Shown one piece after another: positions 6,874 to 12,933 of a DNA stretch of 12,933 nucleotides. The stretch comes from BOG-908 sp964244615 (GTDB taxonomy: Bacteria > Pseudomonadota > Alphaproteobacteria > Acetobacterales > Acetobacteraceae), in contig CAXTJP010000074.1 in assembly GCA_964244615.1 (NCBI GenBank), positions 1 through 12,933 on the forward strand, read 5' to 3'. A program made the position numbers and the translations under genes. Numbering within the stretch: position 1 is the first letter of the stretch; each line of letters opens with the position of its first letter. The notes below the pieces were generated by a model, which saw only the letters and a program-made list of their open reading frames with translations, had not been told where the DNA came from and did not search any database.

Positions 6874-7880
6874 CCGCCCCCTTCCCCGCCGGCCGGCCAC
6901 GCCGGCTTCGCCGGGATGCGTGGACGCGCCGGCTGGTGGCCGAGCACCGGCTGAGCGTGGACGACCTGATCTGGCCGATCTTCCTCATCGAGGGCAGCGG
7001 GCTGACGGTGCCGGTGGCGGCCATGCCGGGCGTGAACCGCGTGAGCCTGGACCGCTTGGAAGGCCACGTGGCCGAGGCCGCGCGTCTCGGCATCCCGGCC
7101 CTGGCCCTGTTCCCGGCAACGCCGCCGGAGCGCAAGGACGCGGAAGGCACCGAGGCGCTGAACCCCGAGAACCTGATGTGCCGAGCCGCTGCGCTGCTCA
7201 AGCGTGCCTACCCGGAGCTGGGCCTGGTGGGCGACGTGGCGCTCGACCCCTACACCGACCACGGCCATGACGGGGTCATCCGCAACGGCTACGTCCACAA
7301 CGACGACACGCTGGCGATTCTGACCCGGCAATCCGTGCAGCAGGCGCAGGCCGGGATCGACGTGATCGCGCCGTCCGACATGATGGACGGCCGCGTCGGC
7401 GCCATACGCGCGGCGCTGGACGAAGCCGGCCTGATCGACACCCGGATCATGAGCTACGCCGCGAAATACGCCAGCGCCTTCTACGGCCCGTTCCGCGACG
7501 CGCTGGGCTCGGCCAAGTCGCTGCAATCTCCGCAAGGCGGGGGGGACAAGAAGACCTACCAGATGGACCCGGCCAACACCGACGAGGCGCTGCGCGAGGT
7601 GGCGGCCGACCTCGCCGAGGGCGCCGACATGGTGATGGTCAAGCCCGGGATGCCGTACCTAGACATCGTGCGTCGCGTGCGCGAGCGGTTCGAGGTGCCG
7701 GTCTTCGCCTATCAGGTGAGCGGCGAGTACTCGATGATCGTGGCGGCCGCCGAACGCGGCTGGATCGACCGAGAGCGCGCGATGATGGAGAGCCTGTTGG
7801 GCTTCAAGCGCGCTGGCGCCAGCGGGATACTGACGTATTTCGCCGTACAAGCCGGGCGGATGTTGCAGGCGAGCTTTTGA
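6870..7880 (+). CDS. hemB: Delta-aminolevulinic acid dehydratase (porphobilinogen synthase)
   Basis: This 336-residue cytoplasmic enzyme condenses two 5-aminolevulinate molecules to porphobilinogen, the first common step to all tetrapyrroles. The two active-site lysines are visible: Lys199 in MSYAAKYASAFYGPFRDA and Lys258, the Schiff-base lysine, in MVMVKPGMPYLDI. The loop DVALDPYTDHGHDG (122-135) carries Asp/Ala where zinc-type enzymes carry three cysteines. By family knowledge this predicts a magnesium-type, zinc-independent enzyme like those of Pseudomonas and many alphaproteobacteria. The start is GTG at 6870, overlapping the permease stop as GTGA; translation therefore probably depends on the upstream gene. 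It ends at TGA 7878-7880, followed at once by a hairpin repeat separating it from the convergent YcgN-family gene. Length is normal. Confidence 0.96.
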   Translation: MTAPFPAGRPRRLRRDAWTRRLVAEHRLSVDDLIWPIFLIEGSGLTVPVAAMPGVNRVSLDRLEGHVAEAARLGIPALALFPATPPERKDAEGTEALNPENLMCRAAALLKRAYPELGLVGDVALDPYTDHGHDGVIRNGYVHNDDTLAILTRQSVQQAQAGIDVIAPSDMMDGRVGAIRAALDEAGLIDTRIMSYAAKYASAFYGPFRDALGSAKSLQSPQGGGDKKTYQMDPANTDEALREVAADLAEGADMVMVKPGMPYLDIVRRVRERFEVPVFAYQVSGEYSMIVAAAERGWIDRERAMMESLLGFKRAGASGILTYFAVQAGRMLQASF

Positions 7881-7930
7881 TACAGAAAAGAAATCTTTCT
7901 TTCTTGCAAGAAAGAAGCAAAAACTTTTGG
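7881..7930 (-). repeat. Dispersed hairpin repeat, copy B (terminator between convergent genes)
   Basis: The core 7897-7916 is a perfect 20-bp palindrome (arms TTCTTTCTTG and CAAGAAAGAA), extendable by one G-T wobble. Read on the minus strand the block runs CCAAAAGTTTTTGCTTC, then the hairpin, then a T-rich stretch GATTTCTTTTC. It aligns with copy A in the same order. It starts directly after the hemB stop and lies between hemB and the convergent YcgN-family gene. It is best placed to end the minus-strand transcript, and perhaps both. Confidence 0.75.
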
Positions 7931-7973
7931 TAATTGATCAGCAAGCAAAAGGCGAGCGCTGAATGGACGGTGG

Positions 7974-8498
7974 TCAATCGTCGCCGGCGGTAGCGTCAGG
8001 CCGTGATGGAGGCAGGACGTCGATGCCGGCGCGCTTGGCACCCTGCTTCGGCGCCGCCCGTGGCCGCCGCCCTGGCCAGTCGACCACGTGGTATTCGAGG
8101 TTGCCGGCGGTGCGCTCGTCGATGACCCGGTCGCGCACCGAGGCGCCGGCCTGGTGCACGGTCGCGGGGTCGCCGGAGACCAGCGGGTGCCACCAGGCCA
8201 GGTCGCGGCCCTCGTGCACGCGGCGATAGGCGCAGGAGGGGGGCAGCCAGTCGATCTCGGCCACCTGCTGCGGGGTCAGCTGCACGCAGTCGGGGACGCG
8301 TCGGCGGCGGCGCGCATAGTCGCTGCACTGGCAGCTGTGGTTGTCGAGCAGGCGGCAGGCGACGTTGGTCCAGGCGATCTCGCCGGTGTCGTCGTCGCGC
8401 AGCTTGTGCAGGCAGCAGCGGCCGCAGCCGTCGCACAGCTGCTCCCATTCGACCGCGTCCATCTGCGCCAGCGTCTTGGTTTTCCAGAAAGGCGGCAT
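7974..8498 (-). CDS. YcgN/UPF0260 family cysteine-cluster protein
   Basis: This 174-residue cytoplasmic protein belongs to the YcgN (UPF0260) family, widespread in proteobacteria and without a proven function. Family-typical text is clear: FWKTKTLAQMDAVEWEQLCDGCGRCCLHKL, then ACRLLD, CQCSDYARRRRRVPDC, LPPSCAYRRVHEGRDLAWWHPLVSG. Nine cysteines are present (22, 25, 28, 29, 48, 56, 58, 71, 89). The CxxCxxCC start and CxC pair look like a metal or cluster-binding site. The ATG is at 8496-8498; no strong ribosome binding site is seen before it. It lies 46 bases after the DUF1989 gene on the same strand and may share its transcript. The gene convergent on its other side is hemB. A C-terminal tail of about 30 residues is basic and low in structure. 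Confidence 0.88.
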   Translation of the reverse strand: MPPFWKTKTLAQMDAVEWEQLCDGCGRCCLHKLRDDDTGEIAWTNVACRLLDNHSCQCSDYARRRRRVPDCVQLTPQQVAEIDWLPPSCAYRRVHEGRDLAWWHPLVSGDPATVHQAGASVRDRVIDERTAGNLEYHVVDWPGRRPRAAPKQGAKRAGIDVLPPSRPDATAGDD

Positions 8499-8544
8499 CC
8501 GGGCTGTATAGACGCGCCCGGCAGGGCTGGCGACAGCGGGGTGT

Positions 8545-9150
8545 TCAGGCGATCACGTAGTGGATCGGCTTGAACGCGAAATTGTTGGATTGCAGGGCCG
8601 AGCACGCGGTCAGGCCGACCACCAAATCCTGCTCGGCCAGGAACACCACGCGGTCGCCGGCGCGGCTCCTCGGCGGGTCTACGCGCAGCGCGCCGGTGTC
8701 GCCGTCCACCGCCACGTTCATGAACACGTTGAAAGCCACCGGAATGCGGTCCGGCCCGATGCCGTAGGGGGCGAGTGCGGCCGCCAAATTGCCGAAGCAG
8801 CCGCGGTGCGGCGCAACGTCGCCGTAGATGATGCGGAACGTGTCGGCCGAGCACGGCGTCAGCAGGAAATCGTGCCGGCCGACCGTGTCCTGCACGATAC
8901 GCAGCAGCACCCGGCTGCGGTTCGAGTAGAGCGGGTCGCCGGTGGTCAGGAAGATGCGGCTGGCATAGTCCAGGGTCCGGCCGGACGAGATGACCTCGTC
9001 GGTGTCGTCGGCACGGAAGGCCACAAGGTCGGCCACCTGTTCGCCGAGCGGGTCGATGACCGTCAGGGTCTGGCCGCGCGCCAGGGTGAACGCAACGCCG
9101 CTGCGGGGTGCGATCTCCTGCACGCCGGGCGCCAGGGTGGCGTGGCTCAC
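8545..9150 (-). CDS. DUF1989 family protein (urea carboxylase-associated / carboxyguanidine deiminase-like)
   Basis: The 201-residue product matches the DUF1989 family. Conserved blocks are GDPLYSNRSRVLLRIVQDTVGRHDFLLTPCS (71-101), HRGCFGNL (115-122), FNVFMNV (140-146) and CSALQSNNFAFKPIHY (183-198). Family members next to urea or guanidine carboxylase genes include the two subunits of carboxyguanidine deiminase (CgdA/CgdB); other members have no assigned reaction. I chose the GTG at 9148-9150, which overlaps the stop of the upstream YqcI/YcgG-family gene as GTGA and has a GAGG-like site before it. A TTG at 9183 would add eleven residues and overlap the upstream gene by 37 bases. No carboxylase or second DUF1989 gene is in the window, so its partner seems to be the heme-oxygenase-like gene instead. 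Confidence 0.88.
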   Translation of the reverse strand: MSHATLAPGVQEIAPRSGVAFTLARGQTLTVIDPLGEQVADLVAFRADDTDEVISSGRTLDYASRIFLTTGDPLYSNRSRVLLRIVQDTVGRHDFLLTPCSADTFRIIYGDVAPHRGCFGNLAAALAPYGIGPDRIPVAFNVFMNVAVDGDTGALRVDPPRSRAGDRVVFLAEQDLVVGLTACSALQSNNFAFKPIHYVIA

Positions 9151-9830
9151 GAACCCTGCCTCGGCCGGAACGGGCACTGCCAATCGGCGCCGACCTCCCG
9201 GCCGCTGTACTGGCGGGCTTCGGAGCTCTCGCCGTAGCGCGCCAGCATCGGGTTGACGGACCCGGCCAGCGCCACGTCGCGCGACAGGATGCTGCTTCGC
9301 AGCCGCTCATAGGCGCCCTGCTGGCGCAGGGTCTCGAACTGGTCATGCAGGTTGAACACCATCGTCGGCGCCTGGAAACGCCGGGCCGGCCGGCTTGCGG
9401 CCGGGTGCAGGCCCACGATGAAGAACGCCTCGCCGCCGAAGCTGAGCGAGAAATCGGTGTCGTGTGGATCGGGGCTCACGCGGCGATCGTACGGCTTGCC
9501 CTGCCAGGCATCCTTGTCCGACAGGGATTGCACGCGGTTCCAGAGGTGATGTTCGAACGCCGTCTCGGACAGCCCGTGCGGCCCCTCGAACACCACGGCG
9601 AAGCTGCGAAACAGCGTGGGCTCCAGGCGGTAGCTGTCCACGAAATCCAGCAGCAGCGGATAGATGCGCAGGTCGTCCCAGGCGGACGCGATGTCGCGCG
9701 CCACCACGATGGCGAGCTGGCCGCGGGCGAGCGCCGATTTGGCGCCGACGCAGGGGAACGCCGGCTCGGCGATGAAGCGACGGAGTTCCCCGGCCAGGAC
9801 ATGGTCCTGGTCGCAGGTTTCGATCAGCAT
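9147..9830 (-). CDS. YqcI/YcgG family protein, GntA-like heme-dependent N-oxygenase
   Basis: The 227-residue product belongs to the YqcI/YcgG family. The family-defining blocks are FPCVGAKSAL (25-34), HLWNRVQSLSDKD (95-107), SLSFGGEAFFIVGLHPAASRPARR (128-151), FNLHDQFETLR (159-169), RDVALAGSVNPMLARYG (184-200) and SEARQYSGREVGADWQCPF (203-221). From memory, characterised members such as GntA (guanitoxin pathway) and AglA (argolaphos pathway) are heme-dependent enzymes that hydroxylate the nitrogen of arginine-like guanidino compounds; most members are uncharacterised. Length is normal. I chose the ATG at 9828-9830 because AGGAGG lies six bases upstream; the open frame extends further but with no such signal. 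Its stop overlaps the DUF1989 start as GTGA, so the two are translationally coupled. The substrate of this copy is not known. Confidence 0.85.
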   Translation of the reverse strand: MLIETCDQDHVLAGELRRFIAEPAFPCVGAKSALARGQLAIVVARDIASAWDDLRIYPLLLDFVDSYRLEPTLFRSFAVVFEGPHGLSETAFEHHLWNRVQSLSDKDAWQGKPYDRRVSPDPHDTDFSLSFGGEAFFIVGLHPAASRPARRFQAPTMVFNLHDQFETLRQQGAYERLRSSILSRDVALAGSVNPMLARYGESSEARQYSGREVGADWQCPFRPRQGS

Positions 9831-9859
9831 GGACGGCCTCCTCGGCGTTACCGTTCGTG

Positions 9860-9873
9860 GCGCGACGTCGCGC
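9860..9873. promoter_or_regulatory. Perfect 14-bp palindrome upstream of the GntA-like gene
   Basis: GCGCGACGTCGCGC is a perfect palindrome, 29 bases before the GntA-like start codon and between two divergent genes. It could be an operator, or a 5' leader hairpin. In GC-rich DNA such words arise by chance more easily, so the call is tentative. Confidence 0.3.
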
Positions 9874-9905
9874 GATGGCACGCCGCAAGATTGGGGCGGT
9901 GGTGT

Positions 9906-9936
9906 TTGTTGTCACGGCGCCTTTCCGTAATGTGAC
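9906..9936 (+). promoter_or_regulatory. Candidate promoter and inverted repeat upstream of the 112-residue secreted protein
   Basis: GTCAC (9911-9915) and GTGAC (9932-9936) are inverted repeats. Inside them ACGG (9914-9917) and CCGT (9925-9928) form a second inverted pair. TTGTTG (9906-9911) and TAATGT (9928-9933), 16 bases apart, make a weak sigma-70-type promoter pointing to the secreted protein gene. The nested repeats overlap it as an operator would. This is pattern evidence only. Confidence 0.3.
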
Positions 9937-9957
9937 CGCCAGGCGGGAGATGGCTTG

Positions 9958-10296
9958 ATGAGGGTGATGATCGCTGCGGTGCTTGGACTGGCCGCTTCGG
10001 GTGCGCAGGCGGCCCCCCTGGCGCTGTACGACACCGCGCGGGACCCGACCGAGCTCGCCCCGCTGGCGCCGCCGCAGGATTGCGGCGGGTTCGCGGTGGC
10101 CTGCAGCGCGGCGCCTGCGGTGAAGTCGCACGTGCTGCCGTTCGACTACGGCGGGGCCGTCTCCGGCATGGTGGGCGGCGGCAGCCACATCGGCGGGTTC
10201 TCCGGCGTCGGCGTGTCGGGCTGGGTCAAGGCGAAGGATTTGCCGTTGACGGTGTATTTCGACGTCGAGCGCTACCAGCCGCTGGGGCGGCGATAG
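9958..10296 (+). CDS. Small secreted protein of 112 residues, unknown function
   Basis: The product starts with a classic signal peptide, MRVMIAAVLGLAASGAQA, with a likely signal peptidase I site after AQA (16-18). This leaves a mature periplasmic or secreted protein of about 94 residues. Features of the mature part are a cysteine pair (Cys42 and Cys49, in DCGGFAVACS) that could form a disulfide, a glycine-rich middle (GGGSHIGGFSGVGVSG, 73-88), and a C-terminal beta-like stretch LTVYFDVERYQPLGRR. I do not recognise a family. GGGAGA at 9945-9950 lies seven bases before the ATG at 9958; in-frame TTG 9955 and ATG 9967 are alternatives. It is divergent from the GntA-like gene across a 127-base gap and is followed by hairpin repeat copy C. 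Confidence 0.7.
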   Translation: MRVMIAAVLGLAASGAQAAPLALYDTARDPTELAPLAPPQDCGGFAVACSAAPAVKSHVLPFDYGGAVSGMVGGGSHIGGFSGVGVSGWVKAKDLPLTVYFDVERYQPLGRR

Positions 10297-10340
10297 GCAA
10301 GGAAGGCCTTCTCTGAAGAAAAAAGCGAATGACTTCTGGT
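10297..10340 (-). repeat. Dispersed hairpin repeat, copy C (degraded)
   Basis: Read on the minus strand this block begins CCAGAAGTCATTCGC, then TTTTTTCTTCAGAGAAGG, then CCTTCCTTGCC. It lines up with copy A base for base over long runs (GAAGTC, TTTTCTTCAGA, GGCCTT), with small gaps. The hairpin is weaker here (CTTC-TCT-GAAG at 10308-10318). It begins right after the stop of the 112-residue protein gene and lies downstream of the convergent ABC-F gene. Confidence 0.65.
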
Positions 10341-10376
10341 CATAATGCTGTCGCGGAGGTTTCTGCGGACACCTGA

Positions 10377-12035
10377 CTAACCCCCGGCCTGCCGCGCCAG
10401 CGCCCTCGCCCTTCGCTCGTCCTTGCGGCTGTTCCCGCTGGCCTGCTTCGGCGCGCGGCCCTTCTTCAGCAGCAGCGTCCGGTAATCCTCCATGTCGCCC
10501 TCGTAGGGGGCCACCGTGCCGTCGCTCACGATCCACAGCGTGTCCGCGACCAGCTCGACCAAATGGGGGTCGTGGGTGATCAGCAGCACGGCGCCGGCGA
10601 ACTCGGCCAGCGCGCGCACCAGCGCGTCGCAGGCGTCGATGTCCAGGTGATTGGTGGGCTCGTCCAGGATCAGCAGCTGCGGCGCGTCGCGCGTGGCGAG
10701 CGCCAGCAGCAGCCTGGCGCGCTCGCCGCCCGACAGCGACGCGGTGGGCGTCAGCGCGCGGTCGCGGTCCAGGCCGAAGCGGGCGAGCTGGCCGCGCTGC
10801 TGGGTGGCCGGCGCCTGCGGCAGGGCGCGCGCGATGTGGTCCAGCGCCGTCTCGCGCGGGTCGAGCTCGGCCTCCTGGTGCTGGGCGAAGTAGCCGACGC
10901 GCAGCTTGCCGGGACGGCGAAGCTGGCCGGCGGAGGGGTCCAGCCGGCCGGCCAGCAGCTTGGCGAAAGTGGATTTGCCGTTGCCGTTGGCGCCGAGCAG
11001 GGCGATTCGGTCGCCCATCTCGAAGTTCATGCCCAGCCGGCTCAGCACGGGGCTGCCGCCATAGCCGACCGAGACGCCGTCCAGCGAGAGGATCGGCGGC
11101 GGCAGGCTTTTCGGCTCCGGAAAGGCGAAGCGGGTGACGGAATCCTCGATGACGCTGTCGATCACGGGAAGTTTTTCGAGCGCGCGGATGCGGCTCTGCG
11201 CCTGCCTGGCCTTGCTGGCGCTGGCGCGGAAACGGTCGACGAAGGCCTGCATGTGCGCGCGCTGCGCCTGTATCTTCTCGGCCGCGCGGGCCTGCTGCAT
11301 CGCCTGCTCGGTGCGTATGCGGACGAACTCGTCGTAGCCGCCGGGGGTCAGGTTCAGCCGGCGCTGGTCCAGGTGGGCGATGTACTGGACGCCGCGGTTG
11401 AGCAGCCCCTGGTCGTGGCTGACGACCAGGGCGGCGCCGGTGAAGCGGGCCAGCCAGCTCTCCAGCCACAGCGTCGCTTCGAGGTCGAGGTGGTTGGTCG
11501 GCTCGTCCAGCAGCAGCAGGTCGGGGGCGGAGAACAGCACGGTGGCCAGCGCCACGCGCATGCGCCAGCCGCCGGAGAACGCGTCCAGCGGGCGGCCCTG
11601 CGCCTCGGCGTCGAAGCCGAGCCCGGCCAGGATGGTGGCGGCGCGCGAGGGCGCGGTGTCGGCGTCGATCGCGTGCAGCCGCTCCCACACCGCGGCCACG
11701 CGCTCGGGCGGCAGGTGGCCGCGCTCGGCCTCGTGGGCTTCGGCCAGCAGGGACAGCCGCTCCTGGTCGCCCTCCAGCACGGTGTCGAGCAGGGTCGCGG
11801 GGCCCGACGGTGCCGTCTGCCTGACCTGCGCCATGCGGGCGCGGGCGGAGAGGCGTATGTCGCCGCCATCGACCGCCAGCTCGCCGGAGATGGCGCGCAG
11901 CAGGGTGGACTTGCCGGCGCCGTTGCGGCCGACGAGGCCGATGCGGCGGCCGGCATCGACGGTGAGGTCGGCCGCCTCCAGCAGGGTGCGTCCGCCCATG
12001 CGCAGGGTCACGCCGGAGATGGTGAGAAGGCTCAT
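10377..12035 (-). CDS. ABC-F family ATP-binding protein (Uup/YheS type)
   Basis: This 552-residue soluble protein has two ABC ATPase domains and no membrane segments, as in ABC-F proteins, which act on the ribosome. Domain 1: Walker A GRNGAGKS (36-43), signature SGGWRMRVALA (154-164), Walker B LLLLDEPTNHLD (173-184), SHDQ (206-209). Domain 2: Walker A GANGNGKS (348-355), signature SGGERARLLLA (435-445), Walker B LLILDEPTNHLD (454-465), THDP (487-490). The helical linker (about 235-310) holds the basic stretch that contacts tRNA in this family. The C-terminal tail is short and basic (RKDERRARALARQ), so it is a little shorter than E. coli YheS. The start ATG at 12033-12035 has no strong ribosome binding site. 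The stop TAG is at 10377-10379, after which copy C of the hairpin repeat follows. Which ABC-F subgroup it belongs to is uncertain. Confidence 0.93.
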   Translation of the reverse strand: MSLLTISGVTLRMGGRTLLEAADLTVDAGRRIGLVGRNGAGKSTLLRAISGELAVDGGDIRLSARARMAQVRQTAPSGPATLLDTVLEGDQERLSLLAEAHEAERGHLPPERVAAVWERLHAIDADTAPSRAATILAGLGFDAEAQGRPLDAFSGGWRMRVALATVLFSAPDLLLLDEPTNHLDLEATLWLESWLARFTGAALVVSHDQGLLNRGVQYIAHLDQRRLNLTPGGYDEFVRIRTEQAMQQARAAEKIQAQRAHMQAFVDRFRASASKARQAQSRIRALEKLPVIDSVIEDSVTRFAFPEPKSLPPPILSLDGVSVGYGGSPVLSRLGMNFEMGDRIALLGANGNGKSTFAKLLAGRLDPSAGQLRRPGKLRVGYFAQHQEAELDPRETALDHIARALPQAPATQQRGQLARFGLDRDRALTPTASLSGGERARLLLALATRDAPQLLILDEPTNHLDIDACDALVRALAEFAGAVLLITHDPHLVELVADTLWIVSDGTVAPYEGDMEDYRTLLLKKGRAPKQASGNSRKDERRARALARQAGG

Positions 12036-12150
12036 GGGCGGGGCGTACAGTGCAGCGCAGCAAAAACGCAAGCCGGGTCGCCGGATGGCAGTTGCGATCG
12101 GCTGCGTAAGGCCCCAGAACACCCGGCCCACTGCATGCGAGCCGCAGCCC

Positions 12151-12933
12151 TTGCCCGTCCCGTTTTCCTCCGAAGACCTCGGCCGCATCTTCGAGGCACG
12201 CGCACTGACGCGTGGCCGGACCTTTCTGCTGATGGCCGCGGTGGAGGTTGCGCTGAACGGCGAGACGATCGTGGGCGTGGTCGAGGACAAGGGGGTGCGA
12301 CGCACCGCGCGTATGACGCCCGTCGCCATGGGACGGCGCGTGGTGTTCGAGAACCGCTGCACCTGCCGGCTGGTGAACTGCCCGCATCTGGCCGCGACCG
12401 CGCTTGCGGCACTCGACCGCTTCCCCGCCCTGCGTCGCGCCGAGCAGGCCACGTTCCTGGAGAACCTTTCCGCAGCGCCGGCGCCGGAGAAGCAGCGCCT
12501 GCTGGTGAACCTCGAGTCCGGCGCTGACGATGATGCGTGTTTCGTGTCGCTGTCGCTGGTGGGCGAGCGGACCGCCCGAATCGAGCCCACCACCCCGGCC
12601 CGGCTGATCGAGGAGGCGAGTGCCGGGGATGCGGCCATCGCGCTGGCGCACCTGCTCGGCGCCGGCACGTCGAGCCGCGTCGGCGTGCCGGCGGCTTCGG
12701 TGGCGCCGTTGATCGCCGTGCTGCTGCGGCTGGACAACGCGCGCTGGTCGGCCACCGGCAAGCGGCTGGTGCAGGGCCCCGAGCGCGGCTTTCCCGCCAA
12801 CCAGACGCCGCGCCTGCCGGCGCGCTCGGGTATCCTGACCGGCGACACCGGCCCCTGGTACGTGGACGCGGCGTCGGGCGCGGTGGGGCGGGTCAAGGCG
12901 CTGGAGCTCGCCTTGCTCGGCGAGCGGCTCAGC
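12151..12933 (+). CDS. SWIM zinc-finger protein, probable N-terminus of a SNF2-type helicase (partial)
   Basis: Plus frame 1 is open to the window end and gives 261 residues from the TTG at 12151. The text SSEDLGRIFEARALTRGRTFLLMAAVE at the start, then a SWIM zinc finger CTCRLVNCPH with Cys70, Cys72, Cys77 and His79 (pattern CxCx4CxH), then a region ending GVPAASVAPLIAVLLRL and SATGKRLVQ, matches the N-terminal portion of bacterial SWIM-SNF2 DEAD/DEAH-box helicases. These have an ATPase core several hundred residues further on, outside the window. The SWIM domain is a probable nucleic-acid or protein contact. An in-frame ATG at 12085 would add 22 residues that look unlike the family, so I prefer the TTG, though neither has a clear ribosome binding site. 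It is divergent from the ABC-F gene, with 115 bases between the starts. Confidence 0.75.
   Translation, partial: MPVPFSSEDLGRIFEARALTRGRTFLLMAAVEVALNGETIVGVVEDKGVRRTARMTPVAMGRRVVFENRCTCRLVNCPHLAATALAALDRFPALRRAEQATFLENLSAAPAPEKQRLLVNLESGADDDACFVSLSLVGERTARIEPTTPARLIEEASAGDAAIALAHLLGAGTSSRVGVPAASVAPLIAVLLRLDNARWSATGKRLVQGPERGFPANQTPRLPARSGILTGDTGPWYVDAASGAVGRVKALELALLGERLS

Noticed and set aside
6870..7880. Missing zinc cysteines in HemB
   Set aside because: The Asp/Ala version of the metal loop is normal for magnesium-type enzymes in many proteobacteria, so it is not a defect.
9831..9957. Possible guanidine riboswitch upstream of the GntA-like gene
   Set aside because: I looked for paired hairpins with ACGR loops or a larger conserved core in the leader and found no convincing arrangement.
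10563..12527. A plus-strand open frame of about 650 codons opposite the ABC-F gene
   Set aside because: It is antisense to well-conserved ATPase motifs, has repetitive G/Q/R/A-rich text and no start signals.
9343..12651. A very long minus-strand open frame of about 1100 codons running through the ABC-F gene region and beyond
   Set aside because: It crosses the clear ABC-F gene, the intergenic repeat and the GntA-like gene in shifted frames. The product is arginine/alanine/proline-rich without motifs, as expected from GC-rich DNA with few stop codons.

Overview
The window looks like chromosomal DNA of a GC-rich (about 70% GC) alphaproteobacterium. Acetobacteraceae or a close relative is my best guess. 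This rests on gene content, strong GC bias at third codon positions, GTGA/ATGA start-stop overlaps, and a short T-rich/A-rich hairpin repeat at gene ends that I recall from that family. This placement is inference; no rRNA or other phylogenetic marker is present. There is no tRNA, rRNA, CRISPR array, insertion sequence or prophage, and no gene-free stretch reaches 300 bases.

Left part (1-4066, plus strand). A lower-GC edge of unknown origin runs into the C-terminal part of an alpha/beta hydrolase that has lost its nucleophile-bearing N-terminus. A hairpin repeat follows, then a small membrane protein whose stop overlaps the start of CCA tRNA nucleotidyltransferase. The CCA stop codon abuts the ATG of a TetR-family regulator. 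After a perfect 6+6 bp palindrome and a strong ribosome binding site comes an odd 226-residue protein: one membrane/signal segment followed by a shortened piece of an RND efflux pump porter/docking region.

Middle (4080-7880). A minus-strand pair encodes an unrecognised secreted 346-residue protein and, just upstream of it, a 55-residue protein. Divergent from them is a plus-strand pair: an APC-superfamily amino acid permease overlapping (GTGA) hemB, the 5-aminolevulinate dehydratase of heme synthesis. The overlap raises the possibility that the permease handles 5-aminolevulinate or a related amino acid.

Right-middle (7974-10296). Three minus-strand genes are read as a YqcI/YcgG (GntA-like) heme-dependent N-oxygenase family protein, a DUF1989 protein (the family containing carboxyguanidine deiminase subunits) and a YcgN/UPF0260 cysteine-cluster protein. 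The first two overlap by GTGA. This is the best candidate here for an undescribed system: a compact two-enzyme module that could oxidise and then hydrolyse a guanidino or other nitrogen-rich compound. A small secreted 112-residue protein is divergent from it.

Right end (10377-12933). An ABC-F ATPase (minus strand) is divergent from the start of a gene with a SWIM zinc finger, probably the N-terminus of a SNF2-type helicase, which runs off the window. Three copies of the same AT-rich hairpin repeat lie after the hydrolase remnant, between hemB and the YcgN gene, and between the 112-residue protein gene and the ABC-F gene. They probably serve as transcription terminators.
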